17,475 nucleotides of DNA, taken from Bacillota bacterium (GTDB lineage: Bacteria > Bacillota > Clostridia > Acetivibrionales > DSM-1351). The stretch spans positions 1 to 17,475 of the forward strand of contig JAEYWA010000078.1 in NCBI GenBank assembly GCA_023431385.1, written 5' to 3'. Position 1 is the stretch's first letter, and each line of letters begins with the position of its first letter. Below the pieces are notes generated by a model, which saw only the letters and a list, made by a program, of their open reading frames with translations, was not told where the DNA came from and did no database searches. Position numbers and translations under genes: made by a program. Shown here in pieces: positions 6,845 through 14,041 of this stretch.

Positions 6845-8140
6845 TTATCCCTGACCTCTGGTTGCTCTGTATTTACCCGGAGTAATGCCAACCTCTTTCT
6901 TAAATACTTTTGTAAAATAACTCTGATCATCAAAACCAACTAAGGTTGATATATCAGATAAGGGTATGGTGTTATTCATCAAAAGACTTTTACTTGCATT
7001 TATCCTAACTTTGTTTACATAGGCAACAAAAGTGCATTTCATCTCGCTTTTGAATATTTTACTAAAATATGATGGATTTAAAAATACATGATTAGCAACC
7101 TCTTCAAGGGTTATTTGCTCAATATAATTTCTTTTTATATAATCCAAAGCTTTATAAATAGTGTCCTTATGCCTTATATCGGCAAGATTGAAAACACAGT
7201 CAGTAAATCTGGCCATTATTTTAGACAACCAAAAGGTAAGGTCCTCAACAGTTTTATATTGATAAATTTCAGAAAGGTATTTGAAATTCAAGCCGAATAT
7301 CTCTTCAATATTTGCACCGCCTTCTACAGCAGCTCTTGAAAGCAATACTATAAGTTCAAGGCTTCTAGCCCGTATGATCTCAAAATCATTACCTGAGGAA
7401 AAAAATACATATCCAAGTATTTCATTCAATATTTTTTGTGACTCATGCTTATCACCAAGAGCTATTTTTGAGAGCAATGCTTTTTCCTTTTCGAATGGAT
7501 AGCTGGAATAATCATTGTTCTTTTTTTCAATGGACTTCATATAGTGTATCCATTGTGATATGTTTGACTGAATCTCATCAGACTCATTTTTCTGCTCATG
7601 CTTTAAACCATTGCGTTCAGAAATGTTATCTGCGAGAATGGCCAGGAGTTCAGATAAGTTATTTACTCTTTCAGGCTCTATTATAGGAACTTTGTTAATA
7701 TACTCATTAAGCTCGGAGACTTGCTCGTCGTTCAGACCGTTTTCTTTAATTATATCCTTTAGCATAAATTCGTCCGGGTCAACCATTAAGACAGGCCCAC
7801 CAATAAACGCTCCGTATAATGTATCATTATCAGTAATAGGTGCTGCCCAATGAACAAAGCCCATAGGACAGAAAAACACATATTTTCCTCCAAACCTTTC
7901 AGCCTGATAACTTCCATACAGGTGAACACTGGAGCATTTTGAGGGTTTATTTGTGGTATCCTGAATCTTCTTACACAAGTGACACAGTTCCGAATTTCTG
8001 CTGAAATTGTAGATGGACCGACCTTTGGAATCAATAATGAAACTTTCAATACCGGTAGAATGACTATAGGCTTTTATACTTTTTATTGCCTTATCTAAAT
8101 TAAAAACATTTTCATTTGTGTCTTTAAATAGCATCCTCAT
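6845..8140 (-). CDS. AraC-family transcriptional regulator with N-terminal PocR sensory domain
   Basis: This 431-residue one-component regulator has a PocR ligand-binding domain (about residues 10-165) and a C-terminal AraC double helix-turn-helix (about 328-428). The PocR part shows the Cys cluster C53, C56, C69 and C91 (ELCHLCKK, SKCSS, FFCPMG). The AraC part shows ITLEEVANHVFLNPSYFSKIF and the signature VGFDDQSYFTKVFKKEVGITPGKYR. PocR domains are known or proposed to sense small organic molecules such as propanediol, so methanol or another C1 compound is a plausible ligand here (inference). The ATG at 8140 has AGGGGG about 13 bases upstream, a somewhat long spacing. It lies between the mtaB and mtaC/mtaA units and is the likely activator of the island. 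Possible sites are the 12-bp repeats at 5822-5869 and the mtaC/mtaA gap. Confidence 0.88.
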   Translation of the reverse strand: MRMLFKDTNENVFNLDKAIKSIKAYSHSTGIESFIIDSKGRSIYNFSRNSELCHLCKKIQDTTNKPSKCSSVHLYGSYQAERFGGKYVFFCPMGFVHWAAPITDNDTLYGAFIGGPVLMVDPDEFMLKDIIKENGLNDEQVSELNEYINKVPIIEPERVNNLSELLAILADNISERNGLKHEQKNESDEIQSNISQWIHYMKSIEKKNNDYSSYPFEKEKALLSKIALGDKHESQKILNEILGYVFFSSGNDFEIIRARSLELIVLLSRAAVEGGANIEEIFGLNFKYLSEIYQYKTVEDLTFWLSKIMARFTDCVFNLADIRHKDTIYKALDYIKRNYIEQITLEEVANHVFLNPSYFSKIFKSEMKCTFVAYVNKVRINASKSLLMNNTIPLSDISTLVGFDDQSYFTKVFKKEVGITPGKYRATRGQG

Positions 8141-8240
8141 GATAAAGTTCTGCCCCCTACTCCGATTATATTCATCTAATTTTCTGTAACTATAAATTCA
8201 CCAACTCAATCCAAGAATGCTGTTCTTACTATAATTGTAC

Positions 8241-8268
8241 TCTATAAATGCGGATTAGTAAAAGTCAA
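8241..8268 (-). promoter_or_regulatory. Possible promoter of the PocR-AraC regulator
   Basis: On the minus strand TTGACT (8263-8268) and TATAGA (8241-8246) are spaced by 16 bases, about 100 bases upstream of the regulator ATG. The match is moderate and other AT-rich options exist nearby. Confidence 0.35.
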
Positions 8269-8284
8269 TTCATGTAAAACACAT

Positions 8285-8332
8285 TTAAAAAACTCGAAGC
8301 GGAACTCCAAAGTACTTCTTGGAGTTCCGCTT
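8285..8332 (-). terminator. Rho-independent terminator of mtaC
   Basis: Perfect 14-base arms AAGCGGAACTCCAA (8297-8310) and TTGGAGTTCCGCTT (8319-8332) enclose a short loop. On the minus strand they are followed by CGAGTTTTTTAAA. The hairpin begins about 30 bases past the mtaC stop and separates mtaC from the regulator gene. Confidence 0.9.
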
Positions 8333-8362
8333 TTAGTAATATAATCTTCATTTGCTTGTCGC

Positions 8363-9001
8363 TTAGTTTTGTGCACACACTTTTGCAGCTGCATCAGCAG
8401 CTGAAGCTGCATCAGAGGTGTAGATGTCCGCTGATACCTTTTCACAGAAGCTCTGTGTTACAGGAGCACCACCAATCATAATGGTTACCTTGTCACGAAT
8501 TCCAGCATTTACAGCTGCCTTTATTACATTTTCAATTTCTCCCATGGTTGTTGTTAAAAGAGCTGAACAAGCAATTATCTGTGCATTTTCCTGAATAGCC
8601 ATCTCAATAAATTTTTCAGCTGGAACGTCAACGCCAATGTCTATAACCTCTAAGCCTTTTCCTTCCATCATCATTCTAACGAGGTTTTTTCCTATATCAT
8701 GTAAATCCCCTGCAACAGTACCAAGAATAACCTTACCTGCAGACTTAACACCACTTGAAGCAAGTAAAGGCTTAAGTATCTCAGTTCCTGCATTCATAGC
8801 TCTGGCAGCTATAAGCACATCTGGTACATAAACCTCATCCTTTTTAAATTTTTCACCAATTATACCCATACCCTTTAAAAGGCCTTCTTTTAAAATTGCT
8901 TCAGCGCTATTGCCTTCAGCAATCGCTTGATTAACCAGTTCTTTTACAATCTTTGCTTTACCAATCTGTAAATTTTCAGAAATTTCATTTAATATACTCA
9001 T
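8363..9001 (-). CDS. mtaC: Methanol-specific corrinoid protein MtaC
   Basis: This 212-residue corrinoid carrier accepts the methyl group from MtaB on Co(I) and passes it to the MtaA-type enzyme. A four-helix cap domain (about 1-85) precedes a Rossmann-like B12-binding domain. That domain has the base-off/His-on signature D-x-H-x-x-G (D99, H101, G104 in GDLHDIGKNLV), the S-x-L element (CSALLTTTM, S146) and IMIGGAPV. The length is typical of bacterial MtaC-like proteins. The ATG at 8999-9001 is preferred because GGAGG lies 6 bases before it; the ATG at 9007 directly touches that GGAGG. The C-terminus is Ala-rich (SDAASAADAAAK) with matching GCAGCTGCATCA-like repeats in the DNA. It is monocistronic, with its own terminator, and divergent from the mtaA-type gene. 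Methanol specificity rests on the neighbouring mtaB. Confidence 0.9.
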   Translation of the reverse strand: MSILNEISENLQIGKAKIVKELVNQAIAEGNSAEAILKEGLLKGMGIIGEKFKKDEVYVPDVLIAARAMNAGTEILKPLLASSGVKSAGKVILGTVAGDLHDIGKNLVRMMMEGKGLEVIDIGVDVPAEKFIEMAIQENAQIIACSALLTTTMGEIENVIKAAVNAGIRDKVTIMIGGAPVTQSFCEKVSADIYTSDAASAADAAAKVCAQN

Positions 9002-9328
9002 ATTCATCCTCCATTATATATTATTTAGATATAAGCAACTTTTCTATTCTTATTTTATTACATGCATCATTTTATGTATTGCAATTATTTGATATTTTTT
9101 GTACATTTTTAATGAATATTCTACTTAATTATGTATTCAAAAATAGTAAAATAATCATATTTTAACTCCTATCTTTATACAAATTCTTAATATTTAACTT
9201 AATAAAATACTTACCAATAATCACAAAAATGTCATACAAATTAAAGGTGGCATTCTATAAAATGATGATAAAGAAGCATATGATAAAATATTTTTTGTCG
9301 CAAATAGCGGCTCATGGAGGTTATATTT
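9002..9328. promoter_or_regulatory. Divergent control region between mtaC and the mtaA-type gene
   Basis: This 327-base, very AT-rich stretch holds no credible gene. The 11-mer ATAAAATGATG occurs once in each direction: minus strand at 9065-9075, 63 bases from the mtaC ATG, and plus strand at 9257-9267, 61 bases from the mtaA ATG. The plus-strand copy overlaps a possible -10 TATAAA (9256-9261) with CATACA 17 bases upstream (9233-9238). On the minus strand TTGCAA followed about 18 bases later by TAATAA is a weak promoter candidate. No cobalamin riboswitch was recognised. Confidence 0.4.
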
Positions 9329-10336
9329 ATGAAACTAAATATGAAAAACTGGCTTAATGAATTACTTGAAGCTGACGTAAAAAAGGCTATGCCTGTATTA
9401 TCCTTCCCTTCTATTAGTCTTATGGGAATAAGTGTTGTTGATCTCATATCAGACAGTGAGAAACAGGCGATAGGTATGAAGCTTATCGCAGATAAATGTG
9501 ATACTGCGGCTTCAGTAAGTATGATGGATTTATCAGTTGAAGCTGAGGCCTTTGGTGCTCAAATTAAAGTATCAGGAGATGAGGTTCCTACAGTTATAGG
9601 AAAGCTTATTGAGGACGAAGATGATGCTAAAGCGCTTAAGGTGCCTGAAGTTGGAGCTGGTCGTACTGGTTTGTACATCGAGGCAATTGGAAAAGCTACT
9701 AAACTAATAGTAGATCGCCCGGTTTTTGCTGGTGCAATTGGTCCTTTCTCCCTTGCCGGCAGACTGATGGACATGACTGACATAATGATTAATTGCCAGG
9801 TAGAACCTGATATGGTTCATGAAACTTTAAGAAAAACCACTCAGTTTATTATTGAATATATTAAGGCCTATAAGGCAATAGGAGCTAATGGTGTTGTTCT
9901 GGCTGAACCGGCTGCAGGACTTCTCTCACCAAAACTGATTGCTGAGTTTTCATCAAAATATGTTAAGGACATCGTAGATGCAGTTCAGGATGATAACTTT
10001 ATACTTGTGTATCACAATTGTGGAAATACAATCCCGTTAATTGACTCTATTTTGTCAGTTGGTGCTGCTGCATACCATTTCGGAAATGCAATTAAGATGT
10101 CTGAAATGATGAAGCTTATTCCGTCAGATACAATTGCTTTTGGAAATGTGGATCCTGCAAGCCAGTTCAGAAACGGTACTCCTGAATCCATAAGAGAAGC
10201 CACCCTTAATATTATGAAGGATTGTTGCCAGCATAAGAATTTTGTTGTTTCCTCAGGTTGTGATGTTCCTCCTCTTTCAAGCTGGGATAACATTAATGCT
10301 TTCTTCAGTGCTGTTAAGGAATTTTATAAGGCATAG
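9329..10336 (+). CDS. mtaA: MtaA-type methylcobamide:acceptor methyltransferase (UroD superfamily)
   Basis: This 335-residue zinc enzyme would remove the methyl group from methyl-Co(III)-MtaC. Methanogen MtaA passes it to coenzyme M; in a bacterium without coenzyme M, tetrahydrofolate is the likely acceptor (inference). The protein shows the UroD/MtaA barrel with the zinc-site pattern H-x-C ... C: H229 and C231 in VYHNCGNT and C311 in SSGCDVPP. AIGPFSLAG and VLAEPAAGL are also characteristic. The start is set at the ATG 9329-9331, 8 bases after GGAGG. An in-frame ATG at 9314 overlaps that site (ATGGAGG) and adds only five residues. It is divergent from mtaC and ends at a shared terminator facing the LacI-type gene. 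True uroporphyrinogen decarboxylase is unlikely given the Zn motif and context. Confidence 0.87.
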   Translation: MKLNMKNWLNELLEADVKKAMPVLSFPSISLMGISVVDLISDSEKQAIGMKLIADKCDTAASVSMMDLSVEAEAFGAQIKVSGDEVPTVIGKLIEDEDDAKALKVPEVGAGRTGLYIEAIGKATKLIVDRPVFAGAIGPFSLAGRLMDMTDIMINCQVEPDMVHETLRKTTQFIIEYIKAYKAIGANGVVLAEPAAGLLSPKLIAEFSSKYVKDIVDAVQDDNFILVYHNCGNTIPLIDSILSVGAAAYHFGNAIKMSEMMKLIPSDTIAFGNVDPASQFRNGTPESIREATLNIMKDCCQHKNFVVSSGCDVPPLSSWDNINAFFSAVKEFYKA

Positions 10337-10363
10337 ATATAGTTAAGATTTTCGGTTATATAG

Positions 10364-10400
10364 AAAATCCTCAAATCTCATATCTAGATTTGAGGATTTT
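10364..10400. terminator. Bidirectional terminator between mtaA and the LacI-type gene
   Basis: Perfect 15-base arms AAAATCCTCAAATCT (10364-10378) and AGATTTGAGGATTTT (10386-10400) with a 7-base loop sit between two convergent genes. On the plus strand the stem is followed by TTCTATTTCTT, a good U-rich tail. On the minus strand the tail is CTATATAA, weaker. The plus-strand tail runs into the last codons of the LacI-type gene. Confidence 0.85.
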
Positions 10401-10401
10401 T

Positions 10402-12600
10402 CTATTTCTTAATCAGTTCAATTATTTTTGACTCCATATTTACAAGGGCTTCTTTTTCAGATATTTCACCAGCTAACACACGAACTATTTCCTTCGGTAT
10501 AATACTTGTATAAATATTGTTCTTCCATCGGCTTTCATCCAGTATCTCAGGCATATACCTCTTTCTGCTCTGCTCATAGCTTTTGAGTACAACCGACTTC
10601 CAGGGTTCAAGATTCTGTAAATCTGTTCTTGTGTAATATTCTTTCCTTAATGTGGATCCACCCAGCAGCGGTAAAGGAATTGAGTTTTGGTTACTGCATG
10701 CCCACATTAAGAAATCTTCCGTTTCCCTAATATTTTTACCGTATTTGTTAATACCAAGACTCCACCCCCCCAGTACAGGGGTACCGCCGGGTATCAATGC
10801 ATATCCGATATTCCCGGCAATTTTTGATTTAGTATAGTTGTTTATGTCGCCTGCATCTGAATCATATAATACAGTCATTGCATACTCACCAGTCTTAAAC
10901 TCTCCTACCACTTCGTTCCACGAATTTACCTTCTTTGGTGAAGTATATTTATAGCTACTGATAAAATTCTTCAATGCCACTTCCGAGTTGCTGTTATTTA
11001 TAATAATATTTCCTTTTTCATCAAATACAGAGCTTTCATATGCCCACAAGTGATTTAAAAAACTGATTGCCGTAAAAACATTTTCTCCGCTAACTAAAGC
11101 AGCGCCATATTTGACTGGTGAGGATGGATGTATGCTTTTTGTAAAAAACTCTGCCACTATATTAAACTGTGCCCAGGTTTTTGGAGGCGCCAGCTCCTGT
11201 CCGTATAGCCTCTTAAACTTTCTTTTTATAGTAGGGTCCTCAAATAAATCTCTCAGATAAAATAATATTTGTGCACCTGACATAAACGGAAAAGCGTACA
11301 GTGATTCTACATACATCCCATACCCTTTTAATATGCCATCTATAAATCCGTCAAAATATCTCTTGTTGGACTGTTTTAAATTATCTAAATTCTGAACATA
11401 TCCACTCTCAACAAGACCCTCCAACCAGGTAATATCCATCATAATCCCATCATAATATTCTGATTTATTTAGAGCTTCTTTATAAAGAACCTCCTCTAAT
11501 TCAGAATAAGAGAGGAGATCAAAAGTAATTTTCCCACTACTCTCATTTTCGTACACCTTGGCAATCATTTTCAAGCTCCATGAAGATGGACAATCGAACA
11601 TAGCAAAACGTAAATGTGTTTTGGTTTTTCTTATTCCGTACTTCATTGGAGATATCTTATCACATTCCGCAGATATAACACTTGTGATAGGTTCATGAAT
11701 TGAAGGATTGGAAATTGCCTCAAGCAGTTGTTCTACCGCCTTCTTTGCTATCTTATTTTGAGATACCGAAATCTGCTCTTCAAAATCACCTTCATCTTCA
11801 ATCCAACTGCTTTCTTTAAGTACTATAATTGAAATATCCTTTACCCCAAGAGTATCCATAGCTTTTTTTACACCTTGAGCTATTAAGTAATTTCCGGCAA
11901 TAAGTCCTGTAATATTCGGATTATATAGATATAGCTCGAAAAAAGCCTGAAATCCTCTTTCCTTATTACAATCTACTATTTTAACCAAATCATATCTATT
12001 GCAATATTTGTTGTAAATATTCAACAATCTTCCATCGTCCAATAAGTCATATTCCATTATAAGTCCAATATCAGTCAGACCCTGGTCATGAAGTCTCTTT
12101 AAAGCTTTTTCAAAGGCTTCTGAATAATCAATTACAATTCTATTTCCCATATAATCAGGGAAATTGCGTCTTGTAATCAGAATTGAAGGCAAATTTCCAT
12201 TGACATTTGAATAATTAGGTTTTTTTCTTGTCATTGAATACAGAATAATTCCATCAACGCTTTGTTCAATACATCGAGAAATACTCTTCTTTTCAAGTAA
12301 GCTATTATTTTTACTAAATTTGATTAAAACACTATAGCCTTCCACAAGAAGGAATCCTTCTACTTCTTTTACAAATTCCGAATACTCAGGTTGTATAATA
12401 TTAGGAATAATAACTCCTATTAACATACTTTTTGTATTTTTTAGATTTCTTGCATTTGCATCTGGATGATAAGCTAACTCTTCCATCGCTTTTTCAACCC
12501 GACTAATCAATTGTTCATTATCGGTTTTTCCATTGAGTACATTTGATACTGTACCAATAGAAACGTTTGCAAGCTTTGCAACTTCTTTGATTGTTGTCAA
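10402..12600 (-). CDS. LacI-family regulator fused to a family 1 extracellular solute-binding-like domain
   Basis: The 732-residue protein is about twice the usual LacI length. Residues 1-55 are a LacI DNA-binding domain (TTIKEVAKLANVSIGTVSNV, hinge near YHPDANARNLK). Residues about 58-310 form a LacI-type periplasmic-binding fold (SMLIGVIIPNI, DGIILYS, GLIAGNYLIAQGVKKAM). From about 328 to the end it resembles a family 1 solute-binding protein: YDGIMMDITWLEGLVESGYVQNLD (385-408), then TWAQF, FKTGEYAMTVLYDSDAG and GGWSLGINKYGKN. No signal peptide is present, so the extra domain should act in the cytoplasm, as a second sensor. Translation starts at TTG (12598-12600), with AAGGAGG 9 bases upstream; downstream residues align with normal LacI starts. 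It lies downstream of the sugar-transport operon, behind that operon's terminator, and has its own promoter. The adjacent transport/UroD operon is its likely target. Confidence 0.87.
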   Translation of the reverse strand: MTTIKEVAKLANVSIGTVSNVLNGKTDNEQLISRVEKAMEELAYHPDANARNLKNTKSMLIGVIIPNIIQPEYSEFVKEVEGFLLVEGYSVLIKFSKNNSLLEKKSISRCIEQSVDGIILYSMTRKKPNYSNVNGNLPSILITRRNFPDYMGNRIVIDYSEAFEKALKRLHDQGLTDIGLIMEYDLLDDGRLLNIYNKYCNRYDLVKIVDCNKERGFQAFFELYLYNPNITGLIAGNYLIAQGVKKAMDTLGVKDISIIVLKESSWIEDEGDFEEQISVSQNKIAKKAVEQLLEAISNPSIHEPITSVISAECDKISPMKYGIRKTKTHLRFAMFDCPSSWSLKMIAKVYENESSGKITFDLLSYSELEEVLYKEALNKSEYYDGIMMDITWLEGLVESGYVQNLDNLKQSNKRYFDGFIDGILKGYGMYVESLYAFPFMSGAQILFYLRDLFEDPTIKRKFKRLYGQELAPPKTWAQFNIVAEFFTKSIHPSSPVKYGAALVSGENVFTAISFLNHLWAYESSVFDEKGNIIINNSNSEVALKNFISSYKYTSPKKVNSWNEVVGEFKTGEYAMTVLYDSDAGDINNYTKSKIAGNIGYALIPGGTPVLGGWSLGINKYGKNIRETEDFLMWACSNQNSIPLPLLGGSTLRKEYYTRTDLQNLEPWKSVVLKSYEQSRKRYMPEILDESRWKNNIYTSIIPKEIVRVLAGEISEKEALVNMESKIIELIKK

Positions 12601-12644
12601 GTTATCTTACCTCCTTGAAATAGATAAGCTCTGCTCATATGGAT

Positions 12645-12672
12645 TTTATCACATACCTATCAGAATTATCAA
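12645..12672 (-). promoter_or_regulatory. Putative promoter of the LacI-type regulator
   Basis: On the minus strand TTGATA (12667-12672) and GATAAA (12645-12650) are separated by 16 bases, and TG one base upstream of the -10 makes it an extended -10. The start codon is 44 bases further on. Confidence 0.5.
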
Positions 12673-12706
12673 TGTTTTCATTTTGTGCTTACCAAAAGAA
12701 TATATA

Positions 12707-12749
12707 AAAAGAGGATACTTATCAAAATTTTTTCAAAGGATCCTCTTTT
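12707..12749 (-). terminator. Rho-independent terminator of the UroD-like gene and transport operon
   Basis: Arms AAAAGAGGATACTT (12707-12720) and AAGGATCCTCTTTT (12736-12749) pair with one mismatch. On the minus strand the stem is followed by TTTTTATATA. It begins about 12 bases past the UroD-like stop codon and precedes the promoter of the LacI-type gene. Confidence 0.85.
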
Positions 12750-12761
12750 ATAAAAACCTTT

Positions 12762-14021
12762 TTATTTTTCGCCATTATACTCTTTAATAGCATTTACCAT
12801 TGCTACAACATTTTCAGTTGGAACACCCGGCTGAATATTATGAATTGTATTGAATACAAAGCCGCCTTTCTTACCAAATATCTTACAACACTCCAGCACT
12901 TCGTCATGAACCTGCTTTGGAGAACCGAAGGGTAATGTTTTTTGTGTATCAACTCCTCCTCCCCAGAAGGTAACCTTATCTCCATAGGAATCCTTCAATA
13001 ATGCTTTGTCCATGTTTTTAGCTGTCCATTGTACAGGATTTAAAATGTCAAAACCTGCATTAATTATCTCAGGGACCAGCTTGTATATACTTCCACAACA
13101 ATGCTTAAAGGTTTTCCATGTTGTATTCTCATGAATCCAGTCATTGACTTTTTTATAATATGGTGCATAAACCTCAGTAAATACTTCATTTGAGCAAAAG
13201 GGCCCGTTCTGTGTACCAAAATCAGTTCCGCATATATAGGCAACCTGAATTGTTTCGCCTAATACATCATGCATTTTCTTTAAATTCTCTATAGCAAAAT
13301 GAAGCTGATATTCAAATATCTCATGTAAAACCTCTGGTCTTGAAACAATAGAAACATACCACTCAGTAATATCCCTAAGCCCTTTTGGCTGCTTTAGCTG
13401 TGGTCCCGGTACTAATGCAATATCACCAAAAGCTGTACCGCCAAGGTTTCCCATAACTACATCTCCACTGTTTTCAAAACGTGGTCTTTGTACCTTCAAC
13501 CACTCAAGATCCTCATCGGATATGGGGCCAAATTCTTCAAAATTATCCTTTACATCATATTCATCCTCATCAAACTCCGGAGCACGATTAATATTATCAA
13601 AATACACTCCGTTCTTAGGCATACAGCCTGCTGGAGGATATGAGGTATCTCCGCAAGAATAAATATAAGTGTTTCCATTCTTATCTGTGCTGGTAATAAA
13701 ATCCTCAGCTACCAATACATCCTGTCCCCAGGGCGTCTTCCACTCCTTGAATTTCTCTTTCTGCTTGAATCCAAACATTGTTCCGGCGCCCCATAGAGGA
13801 GTGGTCTGTATTCCCATTGCCTCTTTCAAATCATCTTCTACGTATGCCAGCATTTGAACCGGTTCTAAAATTTTGATTGGCTTTTTTTCCAATCCATAGT
13901 ATTCTCTTAAGCCTTCTACTACTTTACAATGAATACCTGTAGTTGGCATACCACCAATATCTAGAAGTACAGGTCCATCAATATGATTAACTGCAAGTTT
14001 TAACTTCTCTTTTCCTGTCAT
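12762..14021 (-). CDS. UroD-superfamily protein, putative corrinoid-dependent methyltransferase of the sugar operon
   Basis: This 419-residue protein belongs to the uroporphyrinogen decarboxylase/MtaA superfamily. The N-terminal Arg-rich active-site motif of true UroD is missing. A zinc-type motif H307-C308-C309-G310 (FKHCCGSIYKLVPEI) is present, followed by GFDILNPVQ and FWGGGVDTQ, as in UroD-like methyltransferases. The third ligand position, a Cys in MtaA (SGCDVP), falls in NTIHNIQPGVP, so H394 or N395 may replace it. Compared with the MtaA-type protein it is about 80 residues longer, with an acidic insertion near 148-172. The ATG has GGAG 9 bases upstream, and only 20 bases separate it from the permease stop, so it ends the sugar-transport operon. 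Demethylation of an imported methylated sugar or glycoside is plausible but inferred. No haem gene is nearby. Confidence 0.75.
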   Translation of the reverse strand: MTGKEKLKLAVNHIDGPVLLDIGGMPTTGIHCKVVEGLREYYGLEKKPIKILEPVQMLAYVEDDLKEAMGIQTTPLWGAGTMFGFKQKEKFKEWKTPWGQDVLVAEDFITSTDKNGNTYIYSCGDTSYPPAGCMPKNGVYFDNINRAPEFDEDEYDVKDNFEEFGPISDEDLEWLKVQRPRFENSGDVVMGNLGGTAFGDIALVPGPQLKQPKGLRDITEWYVSIVSRPEVLHEIFEYQLHFAIENLKKMHDVLGETIQVAYICGTDFGTQNGPFCSNEVFTEVYAPYYKKVNDWIHENTTWKTFKHCCGSIYKLVPEIINAGFDILNPVQWTAKNMDKALLKDSYGDKVTFWGGGVDTQKTLPFGSPKQVHDEVLECCKIFGKKGGFVFNTIHNIQPGVPTENVVAMVNAIKEYNGEK

Positions 14022-14041
14022 CTGCTTTATCTCCTATCTGA

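Noticed and set aside
8383..8415. GCAGCTGCATCA-like repeats as a regulatory repeat
   Set aside because: They encode the Ala-rich C-terminus of MtaC and are explained by codon use for Ala/Ser/Asp.
8242..8445. Minus-strand open frame over the mtaC terminator
   Set aside because: It overlaps the 3' end of mtaC in another frame and runs through a clear terminator hairpin; no ribosome binding site or family resemblance was seen.
12762..14021. Haem-pathway uroporphyrinogen decarboxylase (HemE)
   Set aside because: The N-terminal Arg/Gly-rich HemE signature is missing, the protein is longer than HemE, and the neighbours are sugar-transport genes, not haem genes.
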